From: CBFGRV01 sp965651265
GTDB lineage: Bacteria; Bacteroidota; Rhodothermia; Rhodothermales; VXPQ01
Direction: 5' to 3'
NCBI GenBank assembly: GCA_965651265.1
Contig: CBFGRV010000008.1
Location: forward strand, 25,358 to 89,357
DNA length: 64,000 nucleotides
Shown one piece after another: positions 52,065 through 60,469 of the stretch. Each line of letters begins with the position of its first letter. Position 1 is the stretch's first letter. The notes beneath the pieces are model-generated. The model ran no database searches, was not told the DNA's origin, and saw nothing but the letters and a program-made list of their open reading frames with translations. The position numbers were made by a program, and so were the translations under genes.

Positions 52065-52787
52065 CTTCTCGAGAACGAGCCCAAAAGCCGGGGCGGCGGG
52101 ACCGGCTTCTCGCCGATCCTTTCGAGCGAGAATGCGCTCGATGTCGTTGGATGGTCGCTTGTCCTGACCAATCTCCACGAGCGTGCCCACTATCGCCCGG
52201 ACCATCCCGTGAAGAAATCGATCGGCGACGATCTCGAACCGCCAGTCACCGTCGTCAGACTCGGGAACCCAGCCGGCATCCTGCACGGTGCATTCTCGGT
52301 TCTTCGTTTCGGATTGCGTAATGCAGAAAGAGTCGAAATCGTGGTGGCCGACCAGATCGCGGGCAGCGATGTTCATCCGGTCGAAATTGGGTGCCGGCCT
52401 TACGCGCCAGCGCATATGCCTGTCCAGCGCACGAAATCCGGTGGTGACGTAGTAATGGTAGCGGCGAGAGATGGCATCATAGCGCGCGTGAAATCCATCG
52501 CGGACGGGTTCGATGGTGCGAACGGCGATCGATTTGGGCAAGATGCCGTTCAGAGAGGCCAGTAGGCGGTGCACATCGATGGGAGTATCCACGCGAAAAT
52601 GCGCCACCTGGCCACGGGCGTGCACTCCGGCGTCCGTCCGGCCGGAGCCGACCACGTCGATCTGCCTGCGCAGGGCCGTTCTGAGCGCATCCTGAATGGC
52701 TTCTTGAACGGTCGGTTGCTCCGGCTGAATCTGCCAGCCGCAGAACTCCGTACCGTCGTATTCGATGGTCATTTTATAGGTCGGCAT
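50730..52787 (-). CDS. truA: tRNA pseudouridine synthase TruA joined in frame to a Kelch-like lipoprotein
   Basis: One open frame of 685 codons with no internal stop. Residues 1-245 are a complete TruA: YDGTEFCGWQIQP, catalytic Asp52 in GSGRTDAGVHA, and an end GLVLEKVAYP that matches the usual TruA terminus. Directly after comes a lipoprotein-type signal LVAILLIVLLGAC (Cys258), then about 425 residues with Kelch-like blades (RGGHTATLTDDGLIYFIGG, ARTGHTASLLPDGRILLLGG, RRFGHTATNLRDGRILLVGG). In-frame GTG codons at 52064 and 52049 could start the lipoprotein separately, with GAGAAGGTGG upstream of the second. Whether one fused protein or two overlapping in-frame proteins are made is undecided. 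Confidence 0.85.
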   Translation of the reverse strand: MPTYKMTIEYDGTEFCGWQIQPEQPTVQEAIQDALRTALRRQIDVVGSGRTDAGVHARGQVAHFRVDTPIDVHRLLASLNGILPKSIAVRTIEPVRDGFHARYDAISRRYHYYVTTGFRALDRHMRWRVRPAPNFDRMNIAARDLVGHHDFDSFCITQSETKNRECTVQDAGWVPESDDGDWRFEIVADRFLHGMVRAIVGTLVEIGQDKRPSNDIERILARKDRREAGPAAPAFGLVLEKVAYPLVAILLIVLLGACERPFIEAERPEIEVVSPDLSIIYPNTKIQLHIRARGQRTIERILVDDDSLTFDPVQQVWVLDHALRFGLNRIVLAAIDIDGQVTFDTVYAMHGTPNVDRNAPSLPEPRGGHTATLTDDGLIYFIGGTPTLTSSAHRTGAVWNQSLIEAMRPLANEMIAARTGHTASLLPDGRILLLGGSRREPLESVQDLVETVEVFDPGTETFRFVAFEGAPIRRAYHTATVHTEGSQVFVDLYGGIGDIRYGSNPTLGIRDDIRRFLVRGDSLIALSPSFGASLDYALWGHSQTAPYRFPGSAGPHFLITGLSIENGEAHGTTFEMRYSPTKGIIQVPLPSPNVPRVRHASTRVREGFIGLFGGHQGAQSLPINDAEIFSVEADRFFIFPESGIFLRRFGHTATNLRDGRILLVGGYFSGGQGSAASSIVQIPFL

Positions 52788-52857
52788 CAGATTTCGCGCC
52801 GCTGCCTACACTGACGTATCTTCCTGGATGCAAACGGATGGGATCCCGCTTATTCGT

Positions 52858-53415
52858 ATGGCTTTTCCTACGCGCATCTATCTGACCGGTTTTATGGGCA
52901 GCGGCAAGACGACGATCGGGCCGCTGCTGGCACGGCGTCTCGGCTACGACTACTTCGATCTGGACGAGGCCATCGAGTCGGTTGCCGGGAAAACGGTACA
53001 GGAGATCTTTGTGGTCGATGGCGAGGAAGCGTTCCGCCGTCTGGAGGCGTTGAAGCTGCGGGCCGTATCACGGCGGGCTCGCGAAGTGATCTCGATGGGC
53101 GGTGGGGCCGTCACCTCCGGCGACAACCTCTACTTCGCTAAGACCAACGGGGCCGTCATTTATCTGCGCGTGGAGCCGACCGTGCTGGCTGAGCGCCTAC
53201 GAGAGAGCGCGGTTCGGCGTCCGCTCCTTCAGGATGCTCAGGGCAAGCCGCTCGAGGGCGGCGCGTTGCTTCGTCGGATCGAAAAGATGCTCGAGGAGAG
53301 GGAGCGCTACTACGAACAGGCCGACATCACGCTCGACATCGGCTCACATAGCATCGACGAGGTGGTCGAAATGACGCTCGAGGCGCTCAAGCGCCACGCC
53401 GAGCGCTCGCACTGA
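52858..53415 (+). CDS. aroK: Shikimate kinase
   Basis: Shikimate pathway kinase, 185 residues from the ATG at 52858. Walker A is GFMGSGKTTIG, the shikimate/metal site FDLDEAIE, a central GGGAVTSGDN and a lid containing ESAVRRPLL. I prefer this start because the family places the P-loop about ten residues from the N terminus; an ATG at 52828 would add ten residues. It is divergent from truA and ends one base before convergent rnhB. aroA is far away at 5.1 kb. Confidence 0.95.
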   Translation: MAFPTRIYLTGFMGSGKTTIGPLLARRLGYDYFDLDEAIESVAGKTVQEIFVVDGEEAFRRLEALKLRAVSRRAREVISMGGGAVTSGDNLYFAKTNGAVIYLRVEPTVLAERLRESAVRRPLLQDAQGKPLEGGALLRRIEKMLEERERYYEQADITLDIGSHSIDEVVEMTLEALKRHAERSH

Positions 53416-53416
53416 C

Positions 53417-54067
53417 TCACGCCAGCCGGAAGGATCGCCGGTGATAGGGCGTGGGGCCGTGCTGCGCCAGAGCCGCATAGTGCTCCGGAGTCGGATATCC
53501 CACGTTCGTGTTCCAGGCATAGTTGGGGTATCGTTCGTGTAAGCTCCGCATAAACCGGTCACGATGGACCTTCGCCACGATAGATGCGGCCGCGATGCAG
53601 TGGCAGAGCTGATCGCCCCGAACGACGGTCTCCAATGGCCAGGCTGAATCAGGGAAGCACTGATTGCCATCGATCAAAAGGAACTCCGGCTCCGGTGAAA
53701 GCTGCGAAACGGCCCGGCGCATGGCCTCCATAGACGCCCAGAGCACATTTAGTTCATCGATCTCCTCAGGTGTACAGACACCGACACCGATGCACAGGGC
53801 CTTCCGTTCGATTTCGATGAGGAGCGACTCTCTCGTATTCGAATCCAGCAACTTGCAGTCGGCGACGCCCTCGATAAAAACCTCTCGCTCGAATATCACG
53901 GCTGCGGCGACGACCGGACCGGCAAGGCACCCACGGCCCGCCTCGTCTACGCCTGCGATGAGGTGCTTGCCACTGCTCCAGAGTTGGCGCTCGTAGTCAA
54001 GAGTTGGGCCGACTTCCACGGGTACTAATTGATCGCCAGCGGCATCCGCCGAGTACTGTGTGGTCAT
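53417..54067 (-). CDS. rnhB: Ribonuclease HII
   Basis: 216-residue RNase HII removing ribonucleotides from DNA. Motifs: IAGVDEAGRGCLAGPVV with the DEAG catalytic pair, LLDSNTRE, EFLLIDGN with the third acidic residue, and AAASIVAKVHRDRFM with the fourth. A Pro/Tyr-rich end PTPEHYAALAQHGPTPYHR is typical. The first 30 residues are an N-terminal extension of low complexity. It faces aroK tail to tail, with one base between them. Confidence 0.95.
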   Translation of the reverse strand: MTTQYSADAAGDQLVPVEVGPTLDYERQLWSSGKHLIAGVDEAGRGCLAGPVVAAAVIFEREVFIEGVADCKLLDSNTRESLLIEIERKALCIGVGVCTPEEIDELNVLWASMEAMRRAVSQLSPEPEFLLIDGNQCFPDSAWPLETVVRGDQLCHCIAAASIVAKVHRDRFMRSLHERYPNYAWNTNVGYPTPEHYAALAQHGPTPYHRRSFRLA

Positions 54068-54132
54068 TGGCCGCTAAACTAGCCGCCCCATCGCACAAAA
54101 ATCGATAGGTGTGGATAGATCGTTGAAAATCC

Positions 54133-55776
54133 TCAACCGTATTGATCCGGTAAGTCGTTCTCGTACAGGACGACATCACCAGGTTTCAGGTAGGTCTTTA
54201 GAAAAGACTGCGCATCCCACAAGGAATCCACGACACGGACACGATCCTCGGGAAAGTTTCGAGCTCGCAGGCCTTCCAGGATAGGCGCCGTCTGGCGTGC
54301 ACCGACGAGAACGGCAAGATCTACATGATCGGCGATGTGTTCTCCGAAGGCGCGATTCTCCTCCTCCTGTCGCTCTCCCAGCTCGATCATTCCGGGAGTG
54401 ACGATAATTCGCCGGCCCTCGCGGAACTGCCCAAGGATCTCCACGGCGTTTCGGGCGCCCACCGGATTCGAGTTGAATGCGTCGTCGATCACGGTGATGG
54501 GGCCTTCCTCTCGCAACTGAAGCCTGTGCTCGATGGGCTCCAGGCGCTCCACGGCATGTGCGATCTGCCGCAGACGCAGGCCAAGTGCCCGGCCGACCGC
54601 GACACCCAGGAGAATGTTGCTCACGTTGTGTTCGCCCAGGAGCTTCGTCTTGAAGGAGCGCACATCGCCCGTGTCGTCCCGCACGTCGAACTGGGCACCC
54701 TCCCTCCCATAACGTACCGAGCCGGCTACGATGTCCGCCCCTTCGCGACCGTGAACCGAAACCGTCCACACCTTGCCAGGCGCCCGGTCGGCCATGCGGG
54801 AGACGTGCTCGTCGTCGATGTTGAGCACGGCGATGCCGTTCGGCTTCAGCTGCTCGATCATCGTGCCCTTTTCCTGCGCTATGAGCTCCATGGAACCCAT
54901 GGTCTCCAGATGGGCGATGCCGATCGTCGTCACCACACCTATGTCCGGTCGAGCGATGGAACAGAGCTCGGCCATGTCTCCCGGATGCCGGACGCCCATC
55001 TCGAGCACAAGCACCTGGTGCTCCGGCTGAAGCATCTCGTTGATCACGATGCACAGGCCCATCGGTGTATTATAAGAGGACGGGCTGGCCAGGACGTTGA
55101 AGCGCTGCCTCAGAATCTCGGCGACAATGAATTTCGTACTCGTCTTCCCGTAGGAGCCGGTAATCGACACGATCGTCAGATCAGGCCGCTCGGCCAGGCG
55201 CATACGCGCGCGGCGCTTGAAGCCGGATTGAATCGAGCGCTCCACCGGTGCCATGAGATGGGCGGCGAGGTAGACCCAGAAGGGCGCCAGGAAGTCGGCA
55301 GCGAGAAATCCACCCAGGAACCAGCCTAGCCAGGGCAGCCCGCCGCTCATCCACATGATGAACCCCGCCAGCACAACTACCGTAGCGAGCGCGGCGGCCG
55401 TGGCAAGGAGCCGCTTCAACCGGTTCGTATACCGGAGAGGCTTCTTCTGCCGTTCATTCCTGTAAATTCGCGAGGAGGCGAAGGTGATCGCCCACAACGG
55501 CAAAGCGATGACCGCGGTCCAGAAAGGAGACCAGTACGCCATCCCGATGATGACGAGGATGAGCTCGGCGATGGCCAGCCTGTGCGACAGCCGGAAGAGA
55601 ACATGGCTGCGCCTTTCCCACACCCATGACAAATACTCGTCCGGCTTGTAGCCTTCCAGCTGAAAGATGTGGAGGAAATATCGAAGCCGCCGCCATGCCC
55701 GCCAGCCGGCGAAGAGGGTCGCGATGACGGTGAGGACAACAATCAGCCACATAACGATGGGATCGGCGGCATTCAA
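54133..55776 (-). CDS. murF: Membrane-anchored Mur ligase of the MurF family
   Basis: 547 residues. In place of the usual MurF N-terminal UDP-binding domain there are about 190 residues with five hydrophobic segments (about 7-27, 66-87, 88-103, 122-143, 148-173). The central ATPase domain follows with GSYGKTSTK (207-215), SPSSYNTPMGLC, LVLEMGVRHPGDM and GIAHLETMGS, then the C-terminal domain with DDAFNSNPVGARNAVE. MurF adds D-Ala-D-Ala to the UDP-MurNAc tripeptide. The membrane domain suggests that this one may work on a lipid-linked or membrane-localised substrate, or just be tethered. Its start overlaps the hydrolase stop (ATGA). Confidence 0.88.
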   Translation of the reverse strand: MNAADPIVMWLIVVLTVIATLFAGWRAWRRLRYFLHIFQLEGYKPDEYLSWVWERRSHVLFRLSHRLAIAELILVIIGMAYWSPFWTAVIALPLWAITFASSRIYRNERQKKPLRYTNRLKRLLATAAALATVVVLAGFIMWMSGGLPWLGWFLGGFLAADFLAPFWVYLAAHLMAPVERSIQSGFKRRARMRLAERPDLTIVSITGSYGKTSTKFIVAEILRQRFNVLASPSSYNTPMGLCIVINEMLQPEHQVLVLEMGVRHPGDMAELCSIARPDIGVVTTIGIAHLETMGSMELIAQEKGTMIEQLKPNGIAVLNIDDEHVSRMADRAPGKVWTVSVHGREGADIVAGSVRYGREGAQFDVRDDTGDVRSFKTKLLGEHNVSNILLGVAVGRALGLRLRQIAHAVERLEPIEHRLQLREEGPITVIDDAFNSNPVGARNAVEILGQFREGRRIIVTPGMIELGERQEEENRAFGEHIADHVDLAVLVGARQTAPILEGLRARNFPEDRVRVVDSLWDAQSFLKTYLKPGDVVLYENDLPDQYG

Positions 55777-56612
55777 CTGTTCTCTAAGAAGTATCGCACG
55801 GCGCCGATGAAGGTCTCGAAATCGTCGAGATATCCATAGTGGCCCGCATCCTTCAGGACGACCATGCCGGAATCCGGAATTCGGCTCTCAAGGATCTCCA
55901 TTTGTCTGCGCGAGACGGCCGTATCGCGGTCTCCCCAGATGAGGAGCGTGGGCACGCGGATTCGGTCGAGACGATCATCGAGATGGTAGGATACCGTCTT
56001 AACGAAGGTCTCGCGCATGGCGCCGTCCAAACTCCGGTAATCCGATGAACCGAGAGCGCGCCATACGAGCGAATGCCGTAGCCAATCGAGGCCGAATTCA
56101 CGAAGGGGTTCGGGTAGGATCTGGAACGGGGCTTTGAGGGAAGCGGCAATCGAACGCTTCACATAGTAGCCAGCCGATCGACGGGGAGTGACACCCGACG
56201 GGCTGATCAAGATGAGCCTTTTGATCAGGGGCTGATACGCCGGTTCCGAAGCCATGTAGAGCGCGATGCGCCCTCCATTCGAATGCCCGATGACGGTGAC
56301 GGGAGCGGTCATTCGATGTCGGATGATCTCGGCGACGAGCTGGGCATGCTCCGGCACACCGAGTCCCACGGATGGAGCCGGCGAGTGCCCGTGTCCGGGG
56401 AGGTCGACGTTGACGACGTGGTACTCGCCCTCCAGGGCTCGCGCGATGACGCGCATATTAGCCGAACTACTGCCCCAGCCATGAAGCAAAAGAATGGGTT
56501 CTCCGGTCCTGGGCCCGCCTTCCTCCACGTAAAGCCGTTCATAGCTGAATCCGCCATCGACAGCCGAACTGGAGGTATGCTCGGATAGACTTGATCCGTG
56601 GTCGGAAACCAT
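55773..56612 (-). CDS. Alpha/beta hydrolase
   Basis: 279-residue alpha/beta-hydrolase fold protein. It has the oxyanion region LLLHGWGSSSANM, the nucleophile elbow VIGHSNGGR, catalytic Asp in IWGDRDTAV and catalytic His in KDAGHYGYLD. No signal peptide is seen. Coupled by ATGA to the membrane-anchored Mur ligase downstream, it may process an envelope precursor, but substrate cannot be inferred. Confidence 0.9.
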   Translation of the reverse strand: MVSDHGSSLSEHTSSSAVDGGFSYERLYVEEGGPRTGEPILLLHGWGSSSANMRVIARALEGEYHVVNVDLPGHGHSPAPSVGLGVPEHAQLVAEIIRHRMTAPVTVIGHSNGGRIALYMASEPAYQPLIKRLILISPSGVTPRRSAGYYVKRSIAASLKAPFQILPEPLREFGLDWLRHSLVWRALGSSDYRSLDGAMRETFVKTVSYHLDDRLDRIRVPTLLIWGDRDTAVSRRQMEILESRIPDSGMVVLKDAGHYGYLDDFETFIGAVRYFLENS

Positions 56613-56686
56613 CTACTTTAGGAACCGTTGTACCAACGTAGTCTGATCGCTCCTCTCCTTCCCGGCATACATTTTGCCCGTTTATT

Positions 56687-56705
56687 GTTCGTCCGTCGGA
56701 CGAAC
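56687..56705. promoter_or_regulatory. Palindrome, possible operator
   Basis: GTTCGTCC and GGACGAAC form an 8-bp inverted repeat around a 3-bp centre, about 75 bp upstream of the hydrolase start. Size and symmetry suit a dimeric regulator, but it could equally fold as RNA. TTTGACCTACA follows immediately. Confidence 0.4.
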
Positions 56706-56898
56706 TTTGACCTACAGACGACCAGGCTGTTCATTATGATAGCCGTTCGCCCTCGACGCGGCCTAATGTACGAAGGCAGCATTTGAGCGTTCTCTGCTTT
56801 CCGGCGTCATGAACGGGTCGTCTGCAGCATTCGCGGGAGGATGAACGAGGCCGTTTTGCCTTCTGCATGCCGCTCCTGGATGTTTAGCGAAATGGACA

Positions 56899-56927
56899 TC
56901 GACGGTAGGAAGGAAGGACGATATACT
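56899..56927 (+). promoter_or_regulatory. Candidate rho promoter
   Basis: TCGACG (56899-56904), 17-bp spacer, TATACT (56922-56927). The -10 box is good and the -35 box matches four of six. Initiation near 56934 would place the following hairpin at the 5' end of the rho leader. Confidence 0.4.
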
Positions 56928-56930
56928 AAT

Positions 56931-56958
56931 CGTCATTTCCTTCCAAAAGGAAAGGACG
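56931..56958 (+). other. Hairpin at the start of the rho leader
   Basis: CGTCATTTCCTT pairs with AAGGAAAGGACG around CCAA, a 12-bp stem with one A-G mismatch. Its place just after the candidate promoter suggests a 5'-end mRNA stabiliser or a regulatory element for rho. No T-tract follows. Confidence 0.5.
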
Positions 56959-57341
56959 GTTAGACATTATGTGGCCGCGGCATGTCGCTGCGGAAATGGT
57001 CCGAGCAGATTGTGGTGTGCGGAGCGATGTGGATCGCGCGCAGATGCCGATGTGGAGGTCTGCGAAGTCGCATGCGATGCGATCCCTAAGCATTATCGGG
57101 TTGGCTCTTGGTTGGCTCGGTCGTCTACATCGATGCACACAAGCGGCTCTGTTGCCGATGCAGCATGAGCGCCGTTCTTATCAAGTTCATCAATAGTCAA
57201 TAACCCCATCCAGGAAGTCATTCAAGGGGATGGATTGGATTTCCTCAAGTCGTGCGAGGACATCACTCATGTCTTGCTACCGGCGAGTGAATGATTTAGC
57301 CCGCCGGGAGCACCATCATTGTTATCACCAAAAGTGGATCT

Positions 57342-58457
57342 ATGTCAAACAACAAAACTTTTGAAGGAGTCCTCGAACTGATAGGGGACAAGAAATTTGG
57401 ATTTATCCGGGAGTTTCGTCCGGACCTGCCCAAGGGGGACGATGATCCCTTCGTTCCCCCGCCACTCATCAGGAAGTTTGGTCTTAGAGACGGATGCCTT
57501 CTCGAGGGAACACTGAAGCCGGGGCGCAAAGGCGCCATGCAGGTCGCACATCTGAAGTCCGTCATGGGCATGGATCCGGCGGAATGGGCGAAAACGGAAG
57601 ACTTCGACAAGGGTCAGATCATCTATCCGGATGAGAAGTTGAATCTCGTCACCGGCCCAACCGATGTCTCCATGCGCGTCGTCGACCTCGTCGCGCCGCT
57701 GGGGAAGGGCCAGCGCGCCTTGATCGTCGCCCCTCCTCGGACGGGAAAGACGATTCTCCTCAAGAAGATCGCAGCGGCCATTACGCAGAACCATCCGGAC
57801 GTCGAGCTCGTGGCACTGTTGGTCGATGAGCGACCGGAGGAAGTGACCGACTTCAAGCGATCGACGTCTGCGCAGGTGTTTGCCTCCTCGAACGACAGAG
57901 AAGAGGACAACCATGTCCGCGTTTCGACCCTGGCACTCGAATATGCACGCCGGCTGGTCGAGATGAAGAAGGATGTGGTGCTTCTTCTCGACTCGCTGAC
58001 GCGGCTCGGCCGGACCTTCAACCTCTACCAGTCCGGCAGCGGCCGTACCATGTCGGGCGGCCTGGATGCGAAGGCACTGCAGGTGCCGCGAAGAATCTTC
58101 GGGTCAGCCCGCAACATCGAGGGCGGTGGGTCGCTGACCATCATCGCGACGGCACTCATCGAAACCGGAAGCCGGATGGACGAGGTCATCTTCGAGGAGT
58201 TCAAGGGCACGGGCAACTCTGAGATCGTGTTGGATCGTGAGATGGCCGACAAGCGAATCTACCCCGCGATCAACCTTCGCAAGAGCGGAACCCGAAACGA
58301 GGAGCGCCTCATCGGACCGGCCGCCATCGACCAGCATCATCGACTTTTCCGGGCGCTCAATTCCCGTCCGCCCATCGAGGCGATGCAGGCGCTCCTGCGC
58401 CATATCCAGCAGTCTCCGACCAACGAGCACTTGCTGAACGAGCTAATTCCGGCTTAG
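57342..58457 (+). CDS. rho: Transcription termination factor Rho, short form
   Basis: 371-residue Rho. It begins almost directly with the RNA-binding cold-shock-like domain (TFEGVLELIGDKKFGFIREF) and lacks the N-terminal Rho_N helical domain; an in-frame stop at 57297 excludes a longer start. The ATPase has Walker A APPRTGKT, LLVDERPEEVTDF, LLDSLTRLGR, the Q-loop SGRTMSGGLDAKAL and R-loop region EEFKGTGNSEIVLDR. The GRTMSGG form differs from the enterobacterial GKVLTGG form. It sits behind a long leader and 83 bp before radC. Confidence 0.95.
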   Translation: MSNNKTFEGVLELIGDKKFGFIREFRPDLPKGDDDPFVPPPLIRKFGLRDGCLLEGTLKPGRKGAMQVAHLKSVMGMDPAEWAKTEDFDKGQIIYPDEKLNLVTGPTDVSMRVVDLVAPLGKGQRALIVAPPRTGKTILLKKIAAAITQNHPDVELVALLVDERPEEVTDFKRSTSAQVFASSNDREEDNHVRVSTLALEYARRLVEMKKDVVLLLDSLTRLGRTFNLYQSGSGRTMSGGLDAKALQVPRRIFGSARNIEGGGSLTIIATALIETGSRMDEVIFEEFKGTGNSEIVLDREMADKRIYPAINLRKSGTRNEERLIGPAAIDQHHRLFRALNSRPPIEAMQALLRHIQQSPTNEHLLNELIPA

Positions 58458-58540
58458 CGGTTATATTTTTCGCCTTTCGGTGTCTATGGTAGAAGAGGCG
58501 CGAACGAGCGCGACTCAGCGATTCGCGAAAGACCTTCTAC

Positions 58541-59299
58541 ATGATGCCCAAGGACCCGCTTTCGCCTATTCATCCTGCGGGCGAGCCGGAGATTAGCTAC
58601 GAGGTTCCCATCCATGCATGGGACGAGGCCGAACGACCGCGGGAGAAGCTCCTACACCGGGGCGCGGCAAACCTGTCGGATGCGGAGCTCATCGCCCTGA
58701 TCTTTCGTTCAGGAACGCGAACGAAGCGCGGATCCATCTCGGCCGTGCAACTTGGCCGGGCACTGCTGCGCGAATACGGCTCGATGGCGGGGCTAGCCCG
58801 CCGTGACGTGCGGGAGTGGATGCGCATCGTGGGAATCGGGCCGGCGAAGGCCGTTCAACTCGCTGCCGTATTCGAGATCGGTCGACGCGTCGAGGCCGGA
58901 CAGCACGATGGCCGACGAGTTCAAGTGTGCTCGCCGGAAGACATTGCGGCCGTCTACGTGCCGCAGATGCGGGATCTCACCCGGGAGGTGTTCAAGGTCG
59001 TACTTCTCAACACGGCCAACGTCATCATCACCGATTGCACAGTAAGTGAGGGTGGGCTGGCCTCCAGCATCGTAGAGCCGCGAGCCGTGTTTCGGTTGGC
59101 GATTCTCGAGCATGCCGCCGCGATCATCTGCCTCCACAACCACCCATCCGGAAATCCGGAGCCGAGCCGCGAAGACATTCGCATCACGCGCCAACTCGTC
59201 GAGGCGGGAAAGCTGATGGGCATACCCATCCACGATCACCTGATCGTCGCGGGCAACGGGTACACGTCGATGGCCGAGCGCGGGCTGATGCCGCCGTGA
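58541..59299 (+). CDS. radC: RadC family protein (JAB/MPN domain)
   Basis: 252-residue protein. A helix-hairpin-helix-like region (about residues 60-115, VREWMRIVGIGPAKAVQLAA) is followed by an MPN domain with metal site ICLHNHPSGNPEPSREDI. RadC family members are often called DNA repair proteins, but the biochemical role is unsettled. The N terminus starts MMPKDPLSPIHPAGEPEISY before the conserved PREKLLHRGAANLSDAELIA. It ends one base before the convergent gene at 59300. Confidence 0.94.
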   Translation: MMPKDPLSPIHPAGEPEISYEVPIHAWDEAERPREKLLHRGAANLSDAELIALIFRSGTRTKRGSISAVQLGRALLREYGSMAGLARRDVREWMRIVGIGPAKAVQLAAVFEIGRRVEAGQHDGRRVQVCSPEDIAAVYVPQMRDLTREVFKVVLLNTANVIITDCTVSEGGLASSIVEPRAVFRLAILEHAAAIICLHNHPSGNPEPSREDIRITRQLVEAGKLMGIPIHDHLIVAGNGYTSMAERGLMPP

Positions 59300-60439
59300 C
59301 TAGCGGATCGGTTTGGGCGACAGATAGATCTCCTTCTGGCGTGTGCTCTGCTCGCCCGCACGTTCGTTGGAGGTCGCAGCGCGGTCGGCGGACGCCGGGA
59401 TTTGCGCGGGTCGCAACCGGGATTCCGTCTGGCCGATCTTTCGTCCCACCGGTCGCTCTGCACCTATATCCATCCGCCGCATCGAAGGCGACATGAGGTC
59501 GCGCAGATCGGACTCGTAGCGTTTGTAGGCCTCTCGTTGGAAGGCGTCGTACGACTGCGCGAAATGCCCGCCGAGTTGCTCGACCATACCGTGGCGCTCG
59601 TTGTACAGGTCCTTGTAGGTGCGGAATTCGTTCAGCAAGTCCCACATTTCGATACTCCTGATCTTGTAGAAATTGCTTTCGTACTCCTCGTTCTGCCGGA
59701 GAATAGAGTCGATCTGTGCGAGACGACTGTCAATTTCGCGGTGGGCACGGGTGGTCTTGAAGCGGTCGAGATACTGCATGGCATCCCAGCGAATTGCTCC
59801 GGCAATTATGGGAAGCAGCATCGAGAGCGCGATGAACCCAACGTAGAGAATGCCGCTCTCCTGGACCGAACTCAACTGGTCCGCCCGGCTCTCGGTGATT
59901 CCCAGGATGCCGAGCTCGATACCGATCAGCAGGATGCTCCAGAGGACCGCGGTTTCCTTTCTGAGATCTTCCGGATGGTTGTCAGAATTGCGTCGTGATC
60001 CGATGACGCTCTCGACGAGCCGCTCGGTAATGATGAGGCCACCACCCGTCATCACGACGGCCAGCACGGCCGCGACGCTCCACTGGACGAAGTCGTTGAT
60101 CTGCGTGTCGGCATCGAGGAAGGCCGAGACGGAAATGAAAATGATAAATACCGAGGCCAGGATGGCCGCGGCGATAATGAAATTGTTTGCCCAGATGCGT
60201 CGCCGCACGATGAAGAAGCGGCCGGCGCTGAGCATAGGCTGTTCATTCAGCTCCTCGGCCCGCATCCGAAGATTCGCCTTCTCGACGAGAAGGTTTTCAT
60301 TCATCTCTCGATAGAAGGCCGACTTCTTCGTGACCTTCCGAATGAGCTGGCCCATGGCCATCTCCGCAAATTTCTTGATCCCGTGTTCGCTGCGGAGATA
60401 GGGTCCGTAGAGAGTCTGAAACTTGAGATAATTCAGCAT
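59300..60439 (-). CDS. Unrecognised four-helix membrane protein with coiled-coil
   Basis: 379 residues. Four hydrophobic segments are visible: about 82-107 (NNFIIAAAILASVFIIFISV), 117-137, 164-182 and 195-216. Between and after them lie charged helical stretches, including a probable coiled coil (about 225-320, with AQIDSILRQNEEYESNFYKI). The last 60 residues are basic, proline-containing and likely disordered. I recognise no family. It lies 30 bp downstream of another uncharacterised gene on the same strand and may act with it at the membrane. Confidence 0.75.
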   Translation of the reverse strand: MLNYLKFQTLYGPYLRSEHGIKKFAEMAMGQLIRKVTKKSAFYREMNENLLVEKANLRMRAEELNEQPMLSAGRFFIVRRRIWANNFIIAAAILASVFIIFISVSAFLDADTQINDFVQWSVAAVLAVVMTGGGLIITERLVESVIGSRRNSDNHPEDLRKETAVLWSILLIGIELGILGITESRADQLSSVQESGILYVGFIALSMLLPIIAGAIRWDAMQYLDRFKTTRAHREIDSRLAQIDSILRQNEEYESNFYKIRSIEMWDLLNEFRTYKDLYNERHGMVEQLGGHFAQSYDAFQREAYKRYESDLRDLMSPSMRRMDIGAERPVGRKIGQTESRLRPAQIPASADRAATSNERAGEQSTRQKEIYLSPKPIR

Positions 60440-60469
60440 GGTGGATGTCCAGGTATTCGAGCCTTGAGG

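Larger units (their letters stand above)
56613..57341. other. 730-bp intergenic region upstream of rho
   Basis: No convincing gene. A 75-codon frame at 56969-57196 lacks a ribosome site and protein-like composition. The region holds a palindrome at 56687-56705, a possible promoter at 56899-56927 and a hairpin at 56931-56958 where that transcript would start. It would give rho a leader of about 400 nt, consistent with the autoregulated long leaders of rho in other bacteria. Confidence 0.6.

Noticed and set aside
54176..55329. Long frames opposite and beside murF
   Set aside because: Arg/Gly- or His-rich shadows of a well-supported Mur ligase.
54133..55776. Poly-gamma-glutamate synthetase CapB/PgsB
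   Set aside because: It also has N-terminal membrane segments, but the P-loop GSYGKTSTK and DDAFNSNPVGARNAVE fit MurF, not CapB.
56969..57196. Small gene upstream of rho
   Set aside because: No ribosome site, Cys/Arg-rich composition, and several overlapping alternative frames; more likely leader RNA.
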